From assembly GCA_027315225.1 (NCBI GenBank), contig DAHUYJ010000006.1, positions 1 through 44,923 on the forward strand: a stretch of DNA of 44,923 bases. Reading direction: 5' to 3'. Below are positions 17,750 through 27,309 of the stretch, piece by piece; position 1 is the first letter of the stretch; each line of letters begins with the position of its first letter. Origin of the DNA: Candidatus Saccharimonadota bacterium (GTDB taxonomy: Bacteria > Patescibacteriota > Saccharimonadia > Saccharimonadales > UBA4665). The position numbers and the translations under genes are program-made. The notes under the pieces are model-generated. The model had not been told where the DNA came from. It worked only from the letters and a program-made list of their open reading frames with translations, and did no database searches.

Positions 17750-17899
17750 CTAGGCCGCTTTGGCCTTGGCAGATTCGCGTTTGCTGACGTGAACCTTGAC
17801 CGGCGAGCGTCCATTGACCTGGCGTGCCAACTTCAGCACCAGGTGGCTACGGCGAGTGCCGGTTTTGCGCGGACTGGTTCGTTTCTTGGGCTGACCCAT
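17750..17899 (-). CDS. rpmF: Ribosomal protein bL32, short form without zinc ribbon
   Basis: 49 residues. MGQPKKRTSPRKTGTRRSHL is the bL32 N terminus (compare M-x-x-PKK-x-x-S...RRSH). The following KLARQVNGRSPVKVHV replaces the part that in many homologues carries four zinc-binding cysteines; none is present. The short Lys/Ala tail ends the protein. GGGGA precedes the ATG. The placement between leuS and nusB among translation genes supports the call. A different small basic ribosomal protein is the alternative. Confidence 0.75.
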   Translation of the reverse strand: MGQPKKRTSPRKTGTRRSHLVLKLARQVNGRSPVKVHVSKRESAKAKAA

Positions 17900-17977
17900 A
17901 GGTACTACTTCCCCTTTGCTGTATTAACTTGCCCTTTATTTTAACGAATTCTGCCATTTTTCTCAAGGGGATAACAA

Positions 17978-20440
17978 CTACGCCACAAAATTGACAAGCT
18001 TACCGGCCACGTAAATCGTCTTACGAACCGGCTTGCCGTCCAGGTAGCGGGCGATTTTGCTGTCGCTCCTGGCGGCTTCGACAATGGTCTCTTTAGAGGC
18101 GCCGCTCGCCACCCGCACTTGACCGCGCAGTTTGCCATTCACTTGAACAACAACAATTACAGTGTCCTCTGACAGGTACTTCTCCTCGTGGGTTGGCCAA
18201 GTGCTTACGTGAATCGAGTCTTCGTGGCCAAGTTGCCGCCACAACTCTTCACTAATATGCGGTGCGAACGGTGCCAGGAGCTGTAAAAGACTGCTGAGGG
18301 CGAACTGCCAGGCTTCCGGCGCCGCGAACTCATAGTCAGCCTTGATTTTATAAAGATCGTTAATTAACTCCATCAAGCTGGCGATAGCAGTATTGAATCC
18401 CAGATCATGCACATCTTCAGTAACCTTTTTGATGGATCGGTGAGCGGATTTCCTGATAGGCAGGTCGGATTCCAAAGATTCCGAAGTCGAGCCATCCTTA
18501 GCATGTCCAGATTGTCGGCTGCCCAGGTACTCCTGGACCAGCGTCCAAGTCCGTTGCAAGAACCGAAAACAGCCGCCCATACCTTCGACGCTCCAGTTGG
18601 CTGACTGGTTCCACGGACCTATGAACAGCTCCATGATGCGGATGCTATCGGCGCCGTAACCCTGGTCGATGAGACTGTCCGGCTCAATGGTATTGTTCTT
18701 GCTCTTGCTCATTTTTTGTCCGTCCGGCGCCAGGATCATGCCTTGGTTACGGAGCGTGGTAAACGGCTCCTCGAATTCAATCAGCCCCTCGTCATACATA
18801 ACCTTTGTCCAAAAACGGGCATACAACAGGTGCATCACGGCATGCTCGGCGCCGCCGATGTAGTCGTCTACCGGCAACCAGAAATCCGCTTTGTCTCTGG
18901 CAAAAGGTTCTTTATCATTATGCGGGTCAGCGAAGCGCAAAAAATACCAACTACTGCAGGCAAAACCGTCCATAGTATCGGTCTCGCGTTCAGCCGGGCC
19001 GCCACATCTGGGGCAGGTTGTATTGACAAACTCCTTAACCTTGGCCAGTGGGCTGCGGCCGTCGCCACTCGGTTCATAACTTTCTACCTCCGGCAGCTCG
19101 ATGGGCAATTGATCGTCCGGAACTGCCACGGCACCATCCTTGGGACAATGAATAATCGGGATCGGCGCCCCCCAATACCGCTGGCGGCTGATCAGCCAAT
19201 CGCGGATTTTATAGTTCACCACCTCTTTGGCAACGCCGGCCTTCACGAAGTCAGTCAGAATTTTCTCGCGCATTGCTTCACTTCGCATGCCGTTATATTT
19301 CCCAGAGTTAATAACGACTCCCTCGGAGTGGAAGTTTGAATCTTCATCAGTCTCAAGGACCTGACGAATCTCAATGTCATATTTTTTGGCAAAAACATGG
19401 TCGCGATCGTCGTGTGCCGGTACGCCCATAACGGCACCTGTGCCATACCCCATTAGCACATAGTCAGCAATCCAGATCGGAATCGCCTCGTTGTTAGCAG
19501 GATTGATAGCATAGGACCCGGTAAATACACCCGTCTTGTCTTTGTCGGCATTAGCCTGACGCTCAATGTCGGACTTACTTTGTGCTTCCTTCACATATGC
19601 TTCAACGACAGACTTTTGCTCGGGCGTAGTGATTGTTTTGACTAAAGGATGCTCAGGCGACAACACTACAAATGTTACGCCATATTGCGTATCGTGCCGC
19701 GTGGTAAAAATACTGATTGTCTCTTCTTGGTCTTTGGCTCTGAAAGCGATTTCGGCGCCGATGCTGCGGCCGATCCAGTTGCGCTGCATGGTCTTGATGG
19801 ATTCGGACCAGTTGAGGTCTTCCAGGTCATCCAGCAAACGGTCGGCATATTCAGTGATCTTGAAGAACCACTGCTTGAGCGCTTTCTTCTCTACCGGGTT
19901 ACCGCAACGCCAGCATTTGCCGTCTTCGACTTGCTCATTAGCCAGCACGGTTTTATCGACTGGGCACCACCACTGCAGGCTCTCCTGTTGATACGCCAGT
20001 CCACGTCGGAACAGCAGCAAGAAAAACCACTGCGTCCACTTGTAGTACTTAGGATCAGTACTATCGATTTCGCGCGACCAGTCGTAACTGAAGCCCATTT
20101 GCATGAGCTGCTGCTTAAAGCGCTTGGTGTTCTCGTCAATTGCTACCCGCGGGCTGACTTTGTTCTTGATGGCATAATTCTCGGCTGGCAGGCCGAACGC
20201 GTCCCAGCCCATAGGGTGCAGGACGTTGTGCCCATTCATACGGTTAAAGCGAGCGACCACGTCGCCAATGGTGTAATTGCGGACGTGGCCCACGTGCATG
20301 GCCGCCCCGCTGGGGTACGGGAAGTATTCCAGCACGTAACGCTTCGGCTTAGAAGGGTTCTCGCTGGCTTGGTAAATCCTATCGGCCTCCCACTTGGCCT
20401 GCCACTTAGGCTCTATATCCTTGGGCTTATATCTCTGCAT
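17978..20440 (-). CDS. leuS: Leucyl-tRNA synthetase
   Basis: 820 residues, normal length. Class I signatures are the HIGH-type site YPSGAAMHVGHVRNY near residue 45 and the KMSKS loop QKMSKSKNN near 580. The CP1 editing domain lies between (GTGAVMGVPAHDDRDH is its conserved core), with a zinc-type CPRCGG segment. It charges tRNA-Leu; a tRNA-Leu(TAA) is encoded in this window. TACAAT ends 10 nt before the ATG. Confidence 0.97.
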   Translation of the reverse strand: MQRYKPKDIEPKWQAKWEADRIYQASENPSKPKRYVLEYFPYPSGAAMHVGHVRNYTIGDVVARFNRMNGHNVLHPMGWDAFGLPAENYAIKNKVSPRVAIDENTKRFKQQLMQMGFSYDWSREIDSTDPKYYKWTQWFFLLLFRRGLAYQQESLQWWCPVDKTVLANEQVEDGKCWRCGNPVEKKALKQWFFKITEYADRLLDDLEDLNWSESIKTMQRNWIGRSIGAEIAFRAKDQEETISIFTTRHDTQYGVTFVVLSPEHPLVKTITTPEQKSVVEAYVKEAQSKSDIERQANADKDKTGVFTGSYAINPANNEAIPIWIADYVLMGYGTGAVMGVPAHDDRDHVFAKKYDIEIRQVLETDEDSNFHSEGVVINSGKYNGMRSEAMREKILTDFVKAGVAKEVVNYKIRDWLISRQRYWGAPIPIIHCPKDGAVAVPDDQLPIELPEVESYEPSGDGRSPLAKVKEFVNTTCPRCGGPAERETDTMDGFACSSWYFLRFADPHNDKEPFARDKADFWLPVDDYIGGAEHAVMHLLYARFWTKVMYDEGLIEFEEPFTTLRNQGMILAPDGQKMSKSKNNTIEPDSLIDQGYGADSIRIMELFIGPWNQSANWSVEGMGGCFRFLQRTWTLVQEYLGSRQSGHAKDGSTSESLESDLPIRKSAHRSIKKVTEDVHDLGFNTAIASLMELINDLYKIKADYEFAAPEAWQFALSSLLQLLAPFAPHISEELWRQLGHEDSIHVSTWPTHEEKYLSEDTVIVVVQVNGKLRGQVRVASGASKETIVEAARSDSKIARYLDGKPVRKTIYVAGKLVNFVA

Positions 20441-20491
20441 AACAGATTACATTGTAGCAAACTGTTGCCGTAGTCGGTTCTTTTTAAGAGA

Positions 20492-21238
20492 CTATGCGGA
20501 TTCCGGAGGGGCTGGTGGTTCCTCAGCAGCAACTATGGCAACCGACTCTATAAGTACGCAGTTGACGCTTTTGCGCCGGCTTGAGTTGTCATCCCGTCCG
20601 ATTTCCAGGAAGACTTTGCCCTCCCTGTCCATGTTTAGTCCTATAAGGCGGCCTGATACTTCGCTTGAGCCCCCTTTAACCTCTACTCTGGCTTGTGGGG
20701 AATCCTGCTTTGCATGCCGGGCTTTCAGCAAGCCGCCCACGGCTGTAAATAAAGCCAGGTCCAGATGATAAAACAGGCCTCTGCGCATGGCCTCGTCATA
20801 GGCGGCTTGGTCTTTGCCCTCCCGTTTTAAGATGCGCTCCATCAGAGTGGACGTGGGCCGCTCGCCGGAGTACAGCTCCAAAATGGCAGGCACCACATCC
20901 TCTCGACTATCAAACCCGGAACTACTGATGGCGTCGGTTAATTCTTTATCCGGGTTGCCAAAGAAAGCTACAGCCTGCCTAAACGCGGGATTGCTTGCAG
21001 CAATAACGGCATCGACTGCCTTTTTACGATTCTCCAGTTGCTGCAGTGTTTCTAACCCAACGGCTATACGAGTCTCTTCAGGACCTTCCGCGTAGCCGCT
21101 AATAAGCCCGTTGGCGTGATTAATCAGTACTAAATCGTCGGCCGAAACCAGCGGTGACCGCCAATCAATGACGTGCTCGGGCGGGCATATCTTTGGATCT
21201 ACCTGCTGCTCAAGCTGTGCCATATAAGGGGCTGCCAT
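20492..21238 (-). CDS. Hypothetical protein, 248 residues
   Basis: No family recognised. Mostly helical in the middle (LETLQQLENRKKAVDAVIAA; DEAMRRGLFYHLDLALFTAVGGLL), followed by a beta-rich stretch (ARVEVKGGSSEVSGRLIGLNM) and a Pro/Glu/Ala tail. No membrane helix or signal peptide. The ATG at 21238 was preferred over an upstream TTG. Same strand as guaA and leuS on either side. Confidence 0.55.
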   Translation of the reverse strand: MAAPYMAQLEQQVDPKICPPEHVIDWRSPLVSADDLVLINHANGLISGYAEGPEETRIAVGLETLQQLENRKKAVDAVIAASNPAFRQAVAFFGNPDKELTDAISSSGFDSREDVVPAILELYSGERPTSTLMERILKREGKDQAAYDEAMRRGLFYHLDLALFTAVGGLLKARHAKQDSPQARVEVKGGSSEVSGRLIGLNMDREGKVFLEIGRDDNSSRRKSVNCVLIESVAIVAAEEPPAPPESA

Positions 21239-21289
21239 AATACCCTGTATCTTATTCCTCTTGTACAACGGATAGCAAGCTTAAGCAAA

Positions 21290-23185
21290 TTATTCCCACT
21301 CGGTGGTGGCTGGCGGTTTGTTGGTCAGATCAAGGAAAACTTGCGAGATACCAGGGACCTCACTGAGGATGCGTTCAGCAATGGTTTTAAAGAAACCCTC
21401 CGGCAAATCGCGGCCGGGCAGCATAGCTTGAACAGTCATGAAGGTGCTGGTAACCACCGGCCTGAGCACGATGGAGCGCTGTCCGGGCTTACCGAACGAC
21501 ACCGGCAGTAGCACAACCGGGAACTGCTTGATCTTGTCGAGCAGGTCAGCGGACCTCATAGCCTCGAAGACTATCCTATCGGCGCGGCGCAGTTGTGTGC
21601 GAACGTCGGCCGTCAATAACGTCTCGGTCACGGAATGCTTGCCGAGCGGTTCAGGTCCGAGTGCGTATACCACGCGGTTGAGCTGCTCACGAAAATGAGC
21701 CGGTAAGTCCGCCCCCAATTTAGTCAGTTCGGCGGCATCCAGCCGACCATGCTCGACCGCGGCTACCGACAGGTGAGAGCGCTCATCCCCGCCAACGCCT
21801 ACGCTGCGGATCGGCAACAAATGCACCAGCGCACCCGGAGTGTGATCGTCAATGAATCGCTGCAACATAGCGCGGTCGGACGGTTCCGGCAAATTTTTTC
21901 GCGACTCAGTAGCACAGATAATACGGATGGCCAGGCCTGGTCCGGGAAACGGCTGACGCTCGACCAGCTCATCCGGTAAGCCCAGCTCCCGGCCGAGTTC
22001 ACGGACTTCGTCCTTGAATAAATCATCAAGCGGTTCTATCAGCCGGCCCAGCTCTTTTAGCTCCCTTACTTCCTGAACCTGGTTATGGTGCGTCTTGATG
22101 GTCATGGTGTGCGTATCGCCGATGCTGTGGCCGCTTTCAATGCGGTCGGCAGCATTGGTTCCCTGCAGCAGCATAGCGTCCGTGAGCTTCAGGCCGGCTA
22201 GCAAGCGGTTCTGGACATCGATAAATGCCTTGCCGATGATTTTGCGTTTGATTTCGGGGTCGATAGCATGTATCAGCGGGCCGAACTGCTGCTGCCCGAT
22301 CTTGAGTGTGGTTTGCTCGAAGTCGGCAACCGCGTCAATGTGTTGCACCGGCAAACCGGCTGATTCCAGCGACTCAATCACCAGGTCGTCTTCGTCCCTC
22401 ATAAAACCATTATCTATAAAGAACGCGTGCAGCCGTTCGGCCGGAACAACGGCAGCCGCCAGGGTCGCAGCCACGCTGGAGTCCACGCCGCCGCTGACGA
22501 AAGCCACTACGTGGCGGTCTCCGGCCTGCTCGGCAATTCGCTGTTTTTTGGTTGCGATAATCTTATGAAGCCGTTTTTCGCGGAATCCCTTGTCAGCTTT
22601 CAGGTCGGCCACCAGACCCAGAAAGTTCTTGAACAGCTGATAACCTTCGGGTGTGTCGTCAAAGACTTCGGGGTGGAATTGAACGCCCAGTTTTTTGCCC
22701 AGAGCTACTGCCGAGTAGGCGACCGAGCCATCGCTCAAAGTGTGCGACCCGAGTGTTTCAAAGTCAGGCGGCAGAGTTTTTACAAAGTCTCCGTGCGTAA
22801 AAAGCCCCATGAAGTTCTTCTTGATGCCGCGGAACAGCGGATGCGTGGTGTCTACTTCTGTAACTATCCGGCCGTCTTCGCGGATAGCGTTCCTGGCAAC
22901 CTGGCCGCCATGGGCCATGACCATGGCCTGCATGCCGTAACATATACCAAGCAGCGGCAATTTGCTGGCCCAAACGCTAGGGTCGGGTTGCGGCGCCCGC
23001 TCCTCGTGCGAACTGGCCGGACTTCCGGAGATAATGATCGCTCCGTAGGCGCCTTCTATGCTTCGAGCAGTAGTATGGAGCGGCAGCACGTCGGCCGGTA
23101 TGCCCTGGCGCTCGACGGCCTTGCGCACGAGATCCACGTATTGTCCACCGGCATCGAGAATCGCTACACGATTTGGCATTTTCAT
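21290..23185 (-). CDS. guaA: GMP synthase, glutamine-hydrolysing, with extended dimerisation region
   Basis: About 631 residues against about 515-525 for most bacterial enzymes. The GATase class I domain has GICYGMQAM with the nucleophilic cysteine; the ATP pyrophosphatase domain has FVSGGVDSSVAA (P loop); the end PPATTEWE is the family terminus. The extra ~100 residues lie between RQPFPGPGLAIRI and the RADRIVFEAMRSADL block, the same region where human GMPS carries its insertion. It aminates XMP to GMP. A TACAAT box ends 5 nt before the chosen ATG; 23179 and 23200 are alternative starts. Confidence 0.94.
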   Translation of the reverse strand: MKMPNRVAILDAGGQYVDLVRKAVERQGIPADVLPLHTTARSIEGAYGAIIISGSPASSHEERAPQPDPSVWASKLPLLGICYGMQAMVMAHGGQVARNAIREDGRIVTEVDTTHPLFRGIKKNFMGLFTHGDFVKTLPPDFETLGSHTLSDGSVAYSAVALGKKLGVQFHPEVFDDTPEGYQLFKNFLGLVADLKADKGFREKRLHKIIATKKQRIAEQAGDRHVVAFVSGGVDSSVAATLAAAVVPAERLHAFFIDNGFMRDEDDLVIESLESAGLPVQHIDAVADFEQTTLKIGQQQFGPLIHAIDPEIKRKIIGKAFIDVQNRLLAGLKLTDAMLLQGTNAADRIESGHSIGDTHTMTIKTHHNQVQEVRELKELGRLIEPLDDLFKDEVRELGRELGLPDELVERQPFPGPGLAIRIICATESRKNLPEPSDRAMLQRFIDDHTPGALVHLLPIRSVGVGGDERSHLSVAAVEHGRLDAAELTKLGADLPAHFREQLNRVVYALGPEPLGKHSVTETLLTADVRTQLRRADRIVFEAMRSADLLDKIKQFPVVLLPVSFGKPGQRSIVLRPVVTSTFMTVQAMLPGRDLPEGFFKTIAERILSEVPGISQVFLDLTNKPPATTEWE

Positions 23186-23224
23186 AGTTAATTGTAGCAT
23201 GAACCCCCGTTGCTTGGTCCGAAT

Positions 23225-24520
23225 CTAAGCACAAAATTCTTTGATCGTTTGTAGCGTACGGGCAAATGCCGCGTCGTCCGGCTCTAAAAGCGTCATTCGA
23301 AATCCGGGCGCCGAACTGTTGAAACCAGTACTGAGCGGCACCACGCAGATGCCGGTCGCAGCCATCAGCTGATAACAAAAACGTTTGTCGTAATTGTCGG
23401 CTGGCATGCTTGCCAGGGCCGCATCAAGCAGTTTTTGCGCTACCGGATTGGCGGCAGGTCTAGCTACCGGCTGTTTCATGAAATCTTCACTAAAAGTAAC
23501 CGATAAGTAAAACGCCCCTTGAGGCGGCACGGTACGGAGCGCTTCGCAACCGTCCAGCAGCTTCAGCGCTTGGTTAGCCCTGGCAGCATAGCGTTCGCGC
23601 CGCTTTTGCAGGTGCTTTTCATAGCGTTTGTCGCCTAAGAGAGCTGGCAGAACCGTCTGCGGCAGTGTCGTGGAGCAGACTTCGGTCATCTTCGCTTCCT
23701 CAATGGATTGGCGGTAACGGGCGAAAATGGGATCCGCACTGTTATAGAATTCTACCCAGCCGCACCGCGCTCCCGGCCAGGGGACTTCCTTAGACAGGCC
23801 GCGCAGCACCATGGTAGGCACGCCGCCGGCTACGGCAGCCAGGGATGTAAAACCCCGCGGATCATATACCAGGTTGGCATACACTTCGTCGGCTATGAGG
23901 AACAATTGGTACTCCCGGGCAATGGTGACAAATTCTTCAAGCATACCTTGAGGGATAATCGTGCTTGTAGGGTTACCAGGATTGATAACAAGCAGGCCGG
24001 CAATATTCTGATCGGCGGCAACCTGCTTGCGGACCTCGGCCATGTCAGGCAACCAGTTATTGTCGGGGTTAAGCTTGTAAACAGGGTGGACCGAACCATT
24101 ATGGGCCGCCTCCAGTGATGAATGCGTCGGGTACGCAGGATCCGGCCCCAGTACCCGGACAGCCGGATTGAGCCATTGGTAGATGTTGGCTATGGCATCG
24201 CCCAGTCCGTTAAAAAACAGTATGTCATCAGGAGACAGGGTCGTATTGGCCTGCCGATTGCGCTGTCCAGCCAGAAACGTCCGGGCGCTCAGCAGCCCTT
24301 TGGTCGGTGAGTAGGCGTAGCTGGCCAGGTCGTGTTTTGCCGCGTCAGCCACAATGTCGCGGATCCAGGACGGAATCTCTTCCCCCTTGGCGACAGGATC
24401 ACCGATGTTCTCCCATGTGATACCGATACCGGCTTTTTCAAGTTGATCAGCGAAGTCAACTATGCCGCGGATTTCATATTTGAGTTCGCCGGCTCTAGGA
24501 TGGACGAGATTACGCCTCAT
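23225..24520 (-). CDS. Class I/II PLP-dependent aminotransferase
   Basis: 431 residues. Fold-type I landmarks: YSPTKGLLSARTFLA near residue 65, NGLGDAI, VINPGNPTS (PLP-binding Asn), FLIADEVYANLVYD (Asp to the pyridine nitrogen) and GLSKEVPWPGARCGW with the Schiff-base lysine. This resembles alanine/aspartate transaminases of the AlaA type. The specific amino acid cannot be fixed. It follows ddl by 11 nt, so a link to D-Ala/peptidoglycan supply through alanine is possible but inferred. Confidence 0.88.
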   Translation of the reverse strand: MRRNLVHPRAGELKYEIRGIVDFADQLEKAGIGITWENIGDPVAKGEEIPSWIRDIVADAAKHDLASYAYSPTKGLLSARTFLAGQRNRQANTTLSPDDILFFNGLGDAIANIYQWLNPAVRVLGPDPAYPTHSSLEAAHNGSVHPVYKLNPDNNWLPDMAEVRKQVAADQNIAGLLVINPGNPTSTIIPQGMLEEFVTIAREYQLFLIADEVYANLVYDPRGFTSLAAVAGGVPTMVLRGLSKEVPWPGARCGWVEFYNSADPIFARYRQSIEEAKMTEVCSTTLPQTVLPALLGDKRYEKHLQKRRERYAARANQALKLLDGCEALRTVPPQGAFYLSVTFSEDFMKQPVARPAANPVAQKLLDAALASMPADNYDKRFCYQLMAATGICVVPLSTGFNSSAPGFRMTLLEPDDAAFARTLQTIKEFCA

Positions 24521-24531
24521 AAACCGGCCGC

Positions 24532-25692
24532 CTAAAACTGCTGCAGATAGTTGGTGCTGAAGCTGGTGGCCAGCGACTGCCGCTGAGCATGGCGTTCCTT
24601 GGCGAAACTGATCAGCCGCTCCACTAACTCCACATTGCTAACCCCTGCTTTGTTCCAGTTGTGGGCATAGAGGCCGCCCGGCAACGGGTTAACCTCATTG
24701 AAGTACGCTTTCTTGGCCTTGGAATCGATCAGCATGTCCACGCGGGCGATGCCGCTGCAGCCCATTACTCGATACACGTTAAGCCCCAGCTCTTCAGCTT
24801 GCTTGTAGAGGTCTTTTGGCAGGTCTGCGGGAATCTGGCTGTAGCCCTGGGCGCCCTTGGCAGTGCCCTTGCCTTTCTTCCCTCCCTGCAAGTACTTGGT
24901 GTCGAAGTCGAAGAAATCCTCCGGCTTGGTCATCGGTTGCTCCAGCAAAGCCGGTTTTGGCTGGTCATTGCCCATAATCGGCAGGGTTACCTCAATGAGG
25001 TTCGGCACTTCTTCCTCAACGATTACTTCGTCGTCATAGTGAGCGGCAACTTCGAGCGCGTTGCGTAGCTCTGTCTCGCTAGTAGCGCGGGTGATACCGA
25101 TACTGGAACCGAGGTGTGCCGGTTTTACGAACAACGGCAACGTCAGCCTTTTGAGAATCGTTTTCAGGAGCGTACTGGCATCGCGCTCTATAAAGCTTTT
25201 ATGAAACGACATGTAGTCCGAAACCGGCAAGCCGCAACCAAGTGCAACCTTCTTGGCAAGCACTTTGTTCATGCAGACTGCCGACGCACTCACGCCGCAG
25301 CCGACATACGGAATGCCTGTCATGTCGAGCAGGCCCATGAGGGCGCCGTCTTCGCCATAGGTGCCGTGCATAGCCGGAAACACCAGGTCGACTTTGCGCG
25401 TTTGCTTGCGTCCGGCGATGCCGCTGGCCTTAACAAGCATCATGCCGCCGTCAAACTGCACGCTGGCCGGCTGAGCGCGATGTAGATAATCCTGAATTCC
25501 GCCGGAAGTGAACAGCTTGATATCTTTGAGCTTGTCGTCCCAGTACCAGGCACCGTCTTTGGCGATATAGACCGCTTCGACCCGATATTTTTTGGTCAGC
25601 TCCAGTGGTTTTATAATGCTGGCCAGCGCGGTCACAATTGATACGTCATGCTCGGCCGACCGTCCGCCGAAAATTACTGCTACAGTCTCCAT
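24532..25692 (-). CDS. ddl: D-alanine--D-alanine ligase
   Basis: 386 residues from ATG 25692 (METVAVIFGGRSAEHDVSI, the family N terminus). The ATP-grasp core has FPAMHGTYGEDGALMGLLD, PLFVKPAHLGSSIGI and ARVDMLIDSKAKKAYFNEVNPLPGG with the Mg ligands. It makes the D-Ala-D-Ala dipeptide used by MurF, whose homologue lies just upstream. A roughly 15-residue extension follows the usual C terminus. The upstream gap holds repeated TATGCAAT elements. Confidence 0.94.
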   Translation of the reverse strand: METVAVIFGGRSAEHDVSIVTALASIIKPLELTKKYRVEAVYIAKDGAWYWDDKLKDIKLFTSGGIQDYLHRAQPASVQFDGGMMLVKASGIAGRKQTRKVDLVFPAMHGTYGEDGALMGLLDMTGIPYVGCGVSASAVCMNKVLAKKVALGCGLPVSDYMSFHKSFIERDASTLLKTILKRLTLPLFVKPAHLGSSIGITRATSETELRNALEVAAHYDDEVIVEEEVPNLIEVTLPIMGNDQPKPALLEQPMTKPEDFFDFDTKYLQGGKKGKGTAKGAQGYSQIPADLPKDLYKQAEELGLNVYRVMGCSGIARVDMLIDSKAKKAYFNEVNPLPGGLYAHNWNKAGVSNVELVERLISFAKERHAQRQSLATSFSTNYLQQF

Positions 25693-25703
25693 GTATACCA
25701 TTA

Positions 25704-25811
25704 TTGCAATTTAGCTATGCAATTTCAATATGCAATTAAAGTATTTGCCCTCTACCTGGCGGTGAGCCGCAACTATGCAATTGGTTATGCAATATAACAT
25801 ATATGTTATAT
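25704..25811. promoter_or_regulatory. TATGCAAT repeat array with 20-bp palindrome upstream of ddl
   Basis: Four exact TATGCAAT copies at 25716-25723, 25729-25736, 25774-25781 and 25786-25793 form two pairs spaced 13 and 12 nt start to start, plus a partial TTGCAAT at 25704-25710. A perfect palindrome ATATAACATATATGTTATAT follows at 25792-25811. It occupies the 177-nt gap between the MurF-like gene and ddl and reads like an operator array for a dimeric regulator. Confidence 0.5.
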
Positions 25812-25869
25812 ATCAAAATGCGGTAATTAGAGAGAGCTTGGGAAGCCTCGCCCTTAGCACGGTAAATGG

Positions 25870-27309
25870 TTAGGCGTAGTTATCGGGCCAGTCGTTTTGC
25901 ATGACGACAAGGTCACCGGCCGCCACGAAGTGCTTAAGGTTGGTATAAAAGTCAAGGGGGTCGGATTCGATTCGGAGTTCGCCCTTGAAGTCACCGGCTT
26001 TCAGGCCATTTTTAATGAAATCAGTAGTGGAGTTTTTCATCAAAACAACTATGCCAGGGTGGGCAGCAGCGATCAACCGGCCTATTTCCTGGTGGACGCG
26101 CTCGGTTTCTTCTCCCTGATCAACGAGACCTGGGGTAATGTAGATTTTGCGCTTGGCCTTGAGCTCTTTGAGCAGTTCCGTGCCGGCGCGGATGCCTTCC
26201 AGATTGCCGTTGTAGGTGTCATCGACCACCCAGGCTCCGCCTAATTCGTATGGCTGCATGCGATGTTCAAACGGTTTGGTCTTGGCAATGCCATGCTGCA
26301 CCTGTTCACTGCTCAATCCAAGTTCAAGAGCAAGAGCAGCCACGAAAGCCAGATAGCCAACCTGGTGTCGGCCAATGAGGTTGCTATGCAGCTCCAGCTC
26401 CTGACTGGCCTTGGTCATCACAAAACCAATGCCGCTCAAGCTGACATGGGCTCTCTCCACTTTCCATCCCAACGCATTGTGCCGGTCGAATACGTTATAG
26501 GACGACTTGATAAACGGCTTAGCCGCATTGGCTTCGCCATTGACGTACACGTGCTTGCCCTTTAGATAGTCGGCCACGGCGAATATATCTTCCCCAGCAG
26601 CCTGGAGCGTCTTGTAGTGGTCCAAGTGCGCCGGCGCCAAACCGGTGATAACTGCGTGGGTCGGATGAGTTGTACGAGCAAACCGAGCCACATCGCCAGG
26701 CGCACCTTCGCCGTATTCGATAACCAGGACCTGCTCATCACCTTCCAGATTGGCGGCAAACCGGGCGTGGCTAATGCTGACGTTCTTGTTGGCAGGTGTA
26801 GCAGCGACTTTCAGGCCTTCGTCCAAGACAGTGGTCAACAGTTCTTTCATGGTGGTCTTGCCGTAGCTTCCGGCGACCGCGATCTTGATTCCCGAATGTT
26901 TGGCAAATATGGCGTCCGATTCGTTAAGCAACATCTGCTCCTTGGGTCTGGCAATCAATTCCCGACCCAATACCAAAGGCAGGACTATCAGATATGCCCA
27001 AATAAACGGATAAGAAATCAGTACCGCCAGGCCAAAGGCTATGCCGCCGGTAAGATTGTGCCAGATACCAAGGTAGACAAGCAGAAGCCCCGCGGCAATT
27101 TGCACTAGCATTCCCAGACTGAGAGCTGCCAGCAACAGCTTTGCCGGCCTGGTCCGCTCTAAAGTACGGCGATGCATGACCCCGCTGAAATCATCAGTCC
27201 GCCAGACCCATCTCAGGTACGGCCGGATCTGATATTCAGTGCTTTGCAACATGTATATAAGTGCTGCTGCGTAACTTGGCCGGTAGAGACTCGTAAGCTT
27301 AGAGATCAT
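25870..27309 (-). CDS. MurF-like Mur ligase with N-terminal membrane domain
   Basis: 479 residues. Residues about 60-120 form two or three membrane helices (LLLAALSLGMLVQIAAGLLLV; FGLAVLISYPFIWAYLIVL). The Mur ligase core follows: AVAGSYGKTTMKELL (P loop), VIEYGEGAPGDVA, VITGLAPAHLDHY, then HRMQPYELGGAWVVDDTYNGN. This fits UDP-MurNAc-tripeptide:D-Ala-D-Ala ligase relatives. The membrane-anchored form is unlike the soluble E. coli enzyme. Its ATG/TGA junction with the upstream hydrolase overlaps by 4 nt. Confidence 0.85.
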   Translation of the reverse strand: MISKLTSLYRPSYAAALIYMLQSTEYQIRPYLRWVWRTDDFSGVMHRRTLERTRPAKLLLAALSLGMLVQIAAGLLLVYLGIWHNLTGGIAFGLAVLISYPFIWAYLIVLPLVLGRELIARPKEQMLLNESDAIFAKHSGIKIAVAGSYGKTTMKELLTTVLDEGLKVAATPANKNVSISHARFAANLEGDEQVLVIEYGEGAPGDVARFARTTHPTHAVITGLAPAHLDHYKTLQAAGEDIFAVADYLKGKHVYVNGEANAAKPFIKSSYNVFDRHNALGWKVERAHVSLSGIGFVMTKASQELELHSNLIGRHQVGYLAFVAALALELGLSSEQVQHGIAKTKPFEHRMQPYELGGAWVVDDTYNGNLEGIRAGTELLKELKAKRKIYITPGLVDQGEETERVHQEIGRLIAAAHPGIVVLMKNSTTDFIKNGLKAGDFKGELRIESDPLDFYTNLKHFVAAGDLVVMQNDWPDNYA

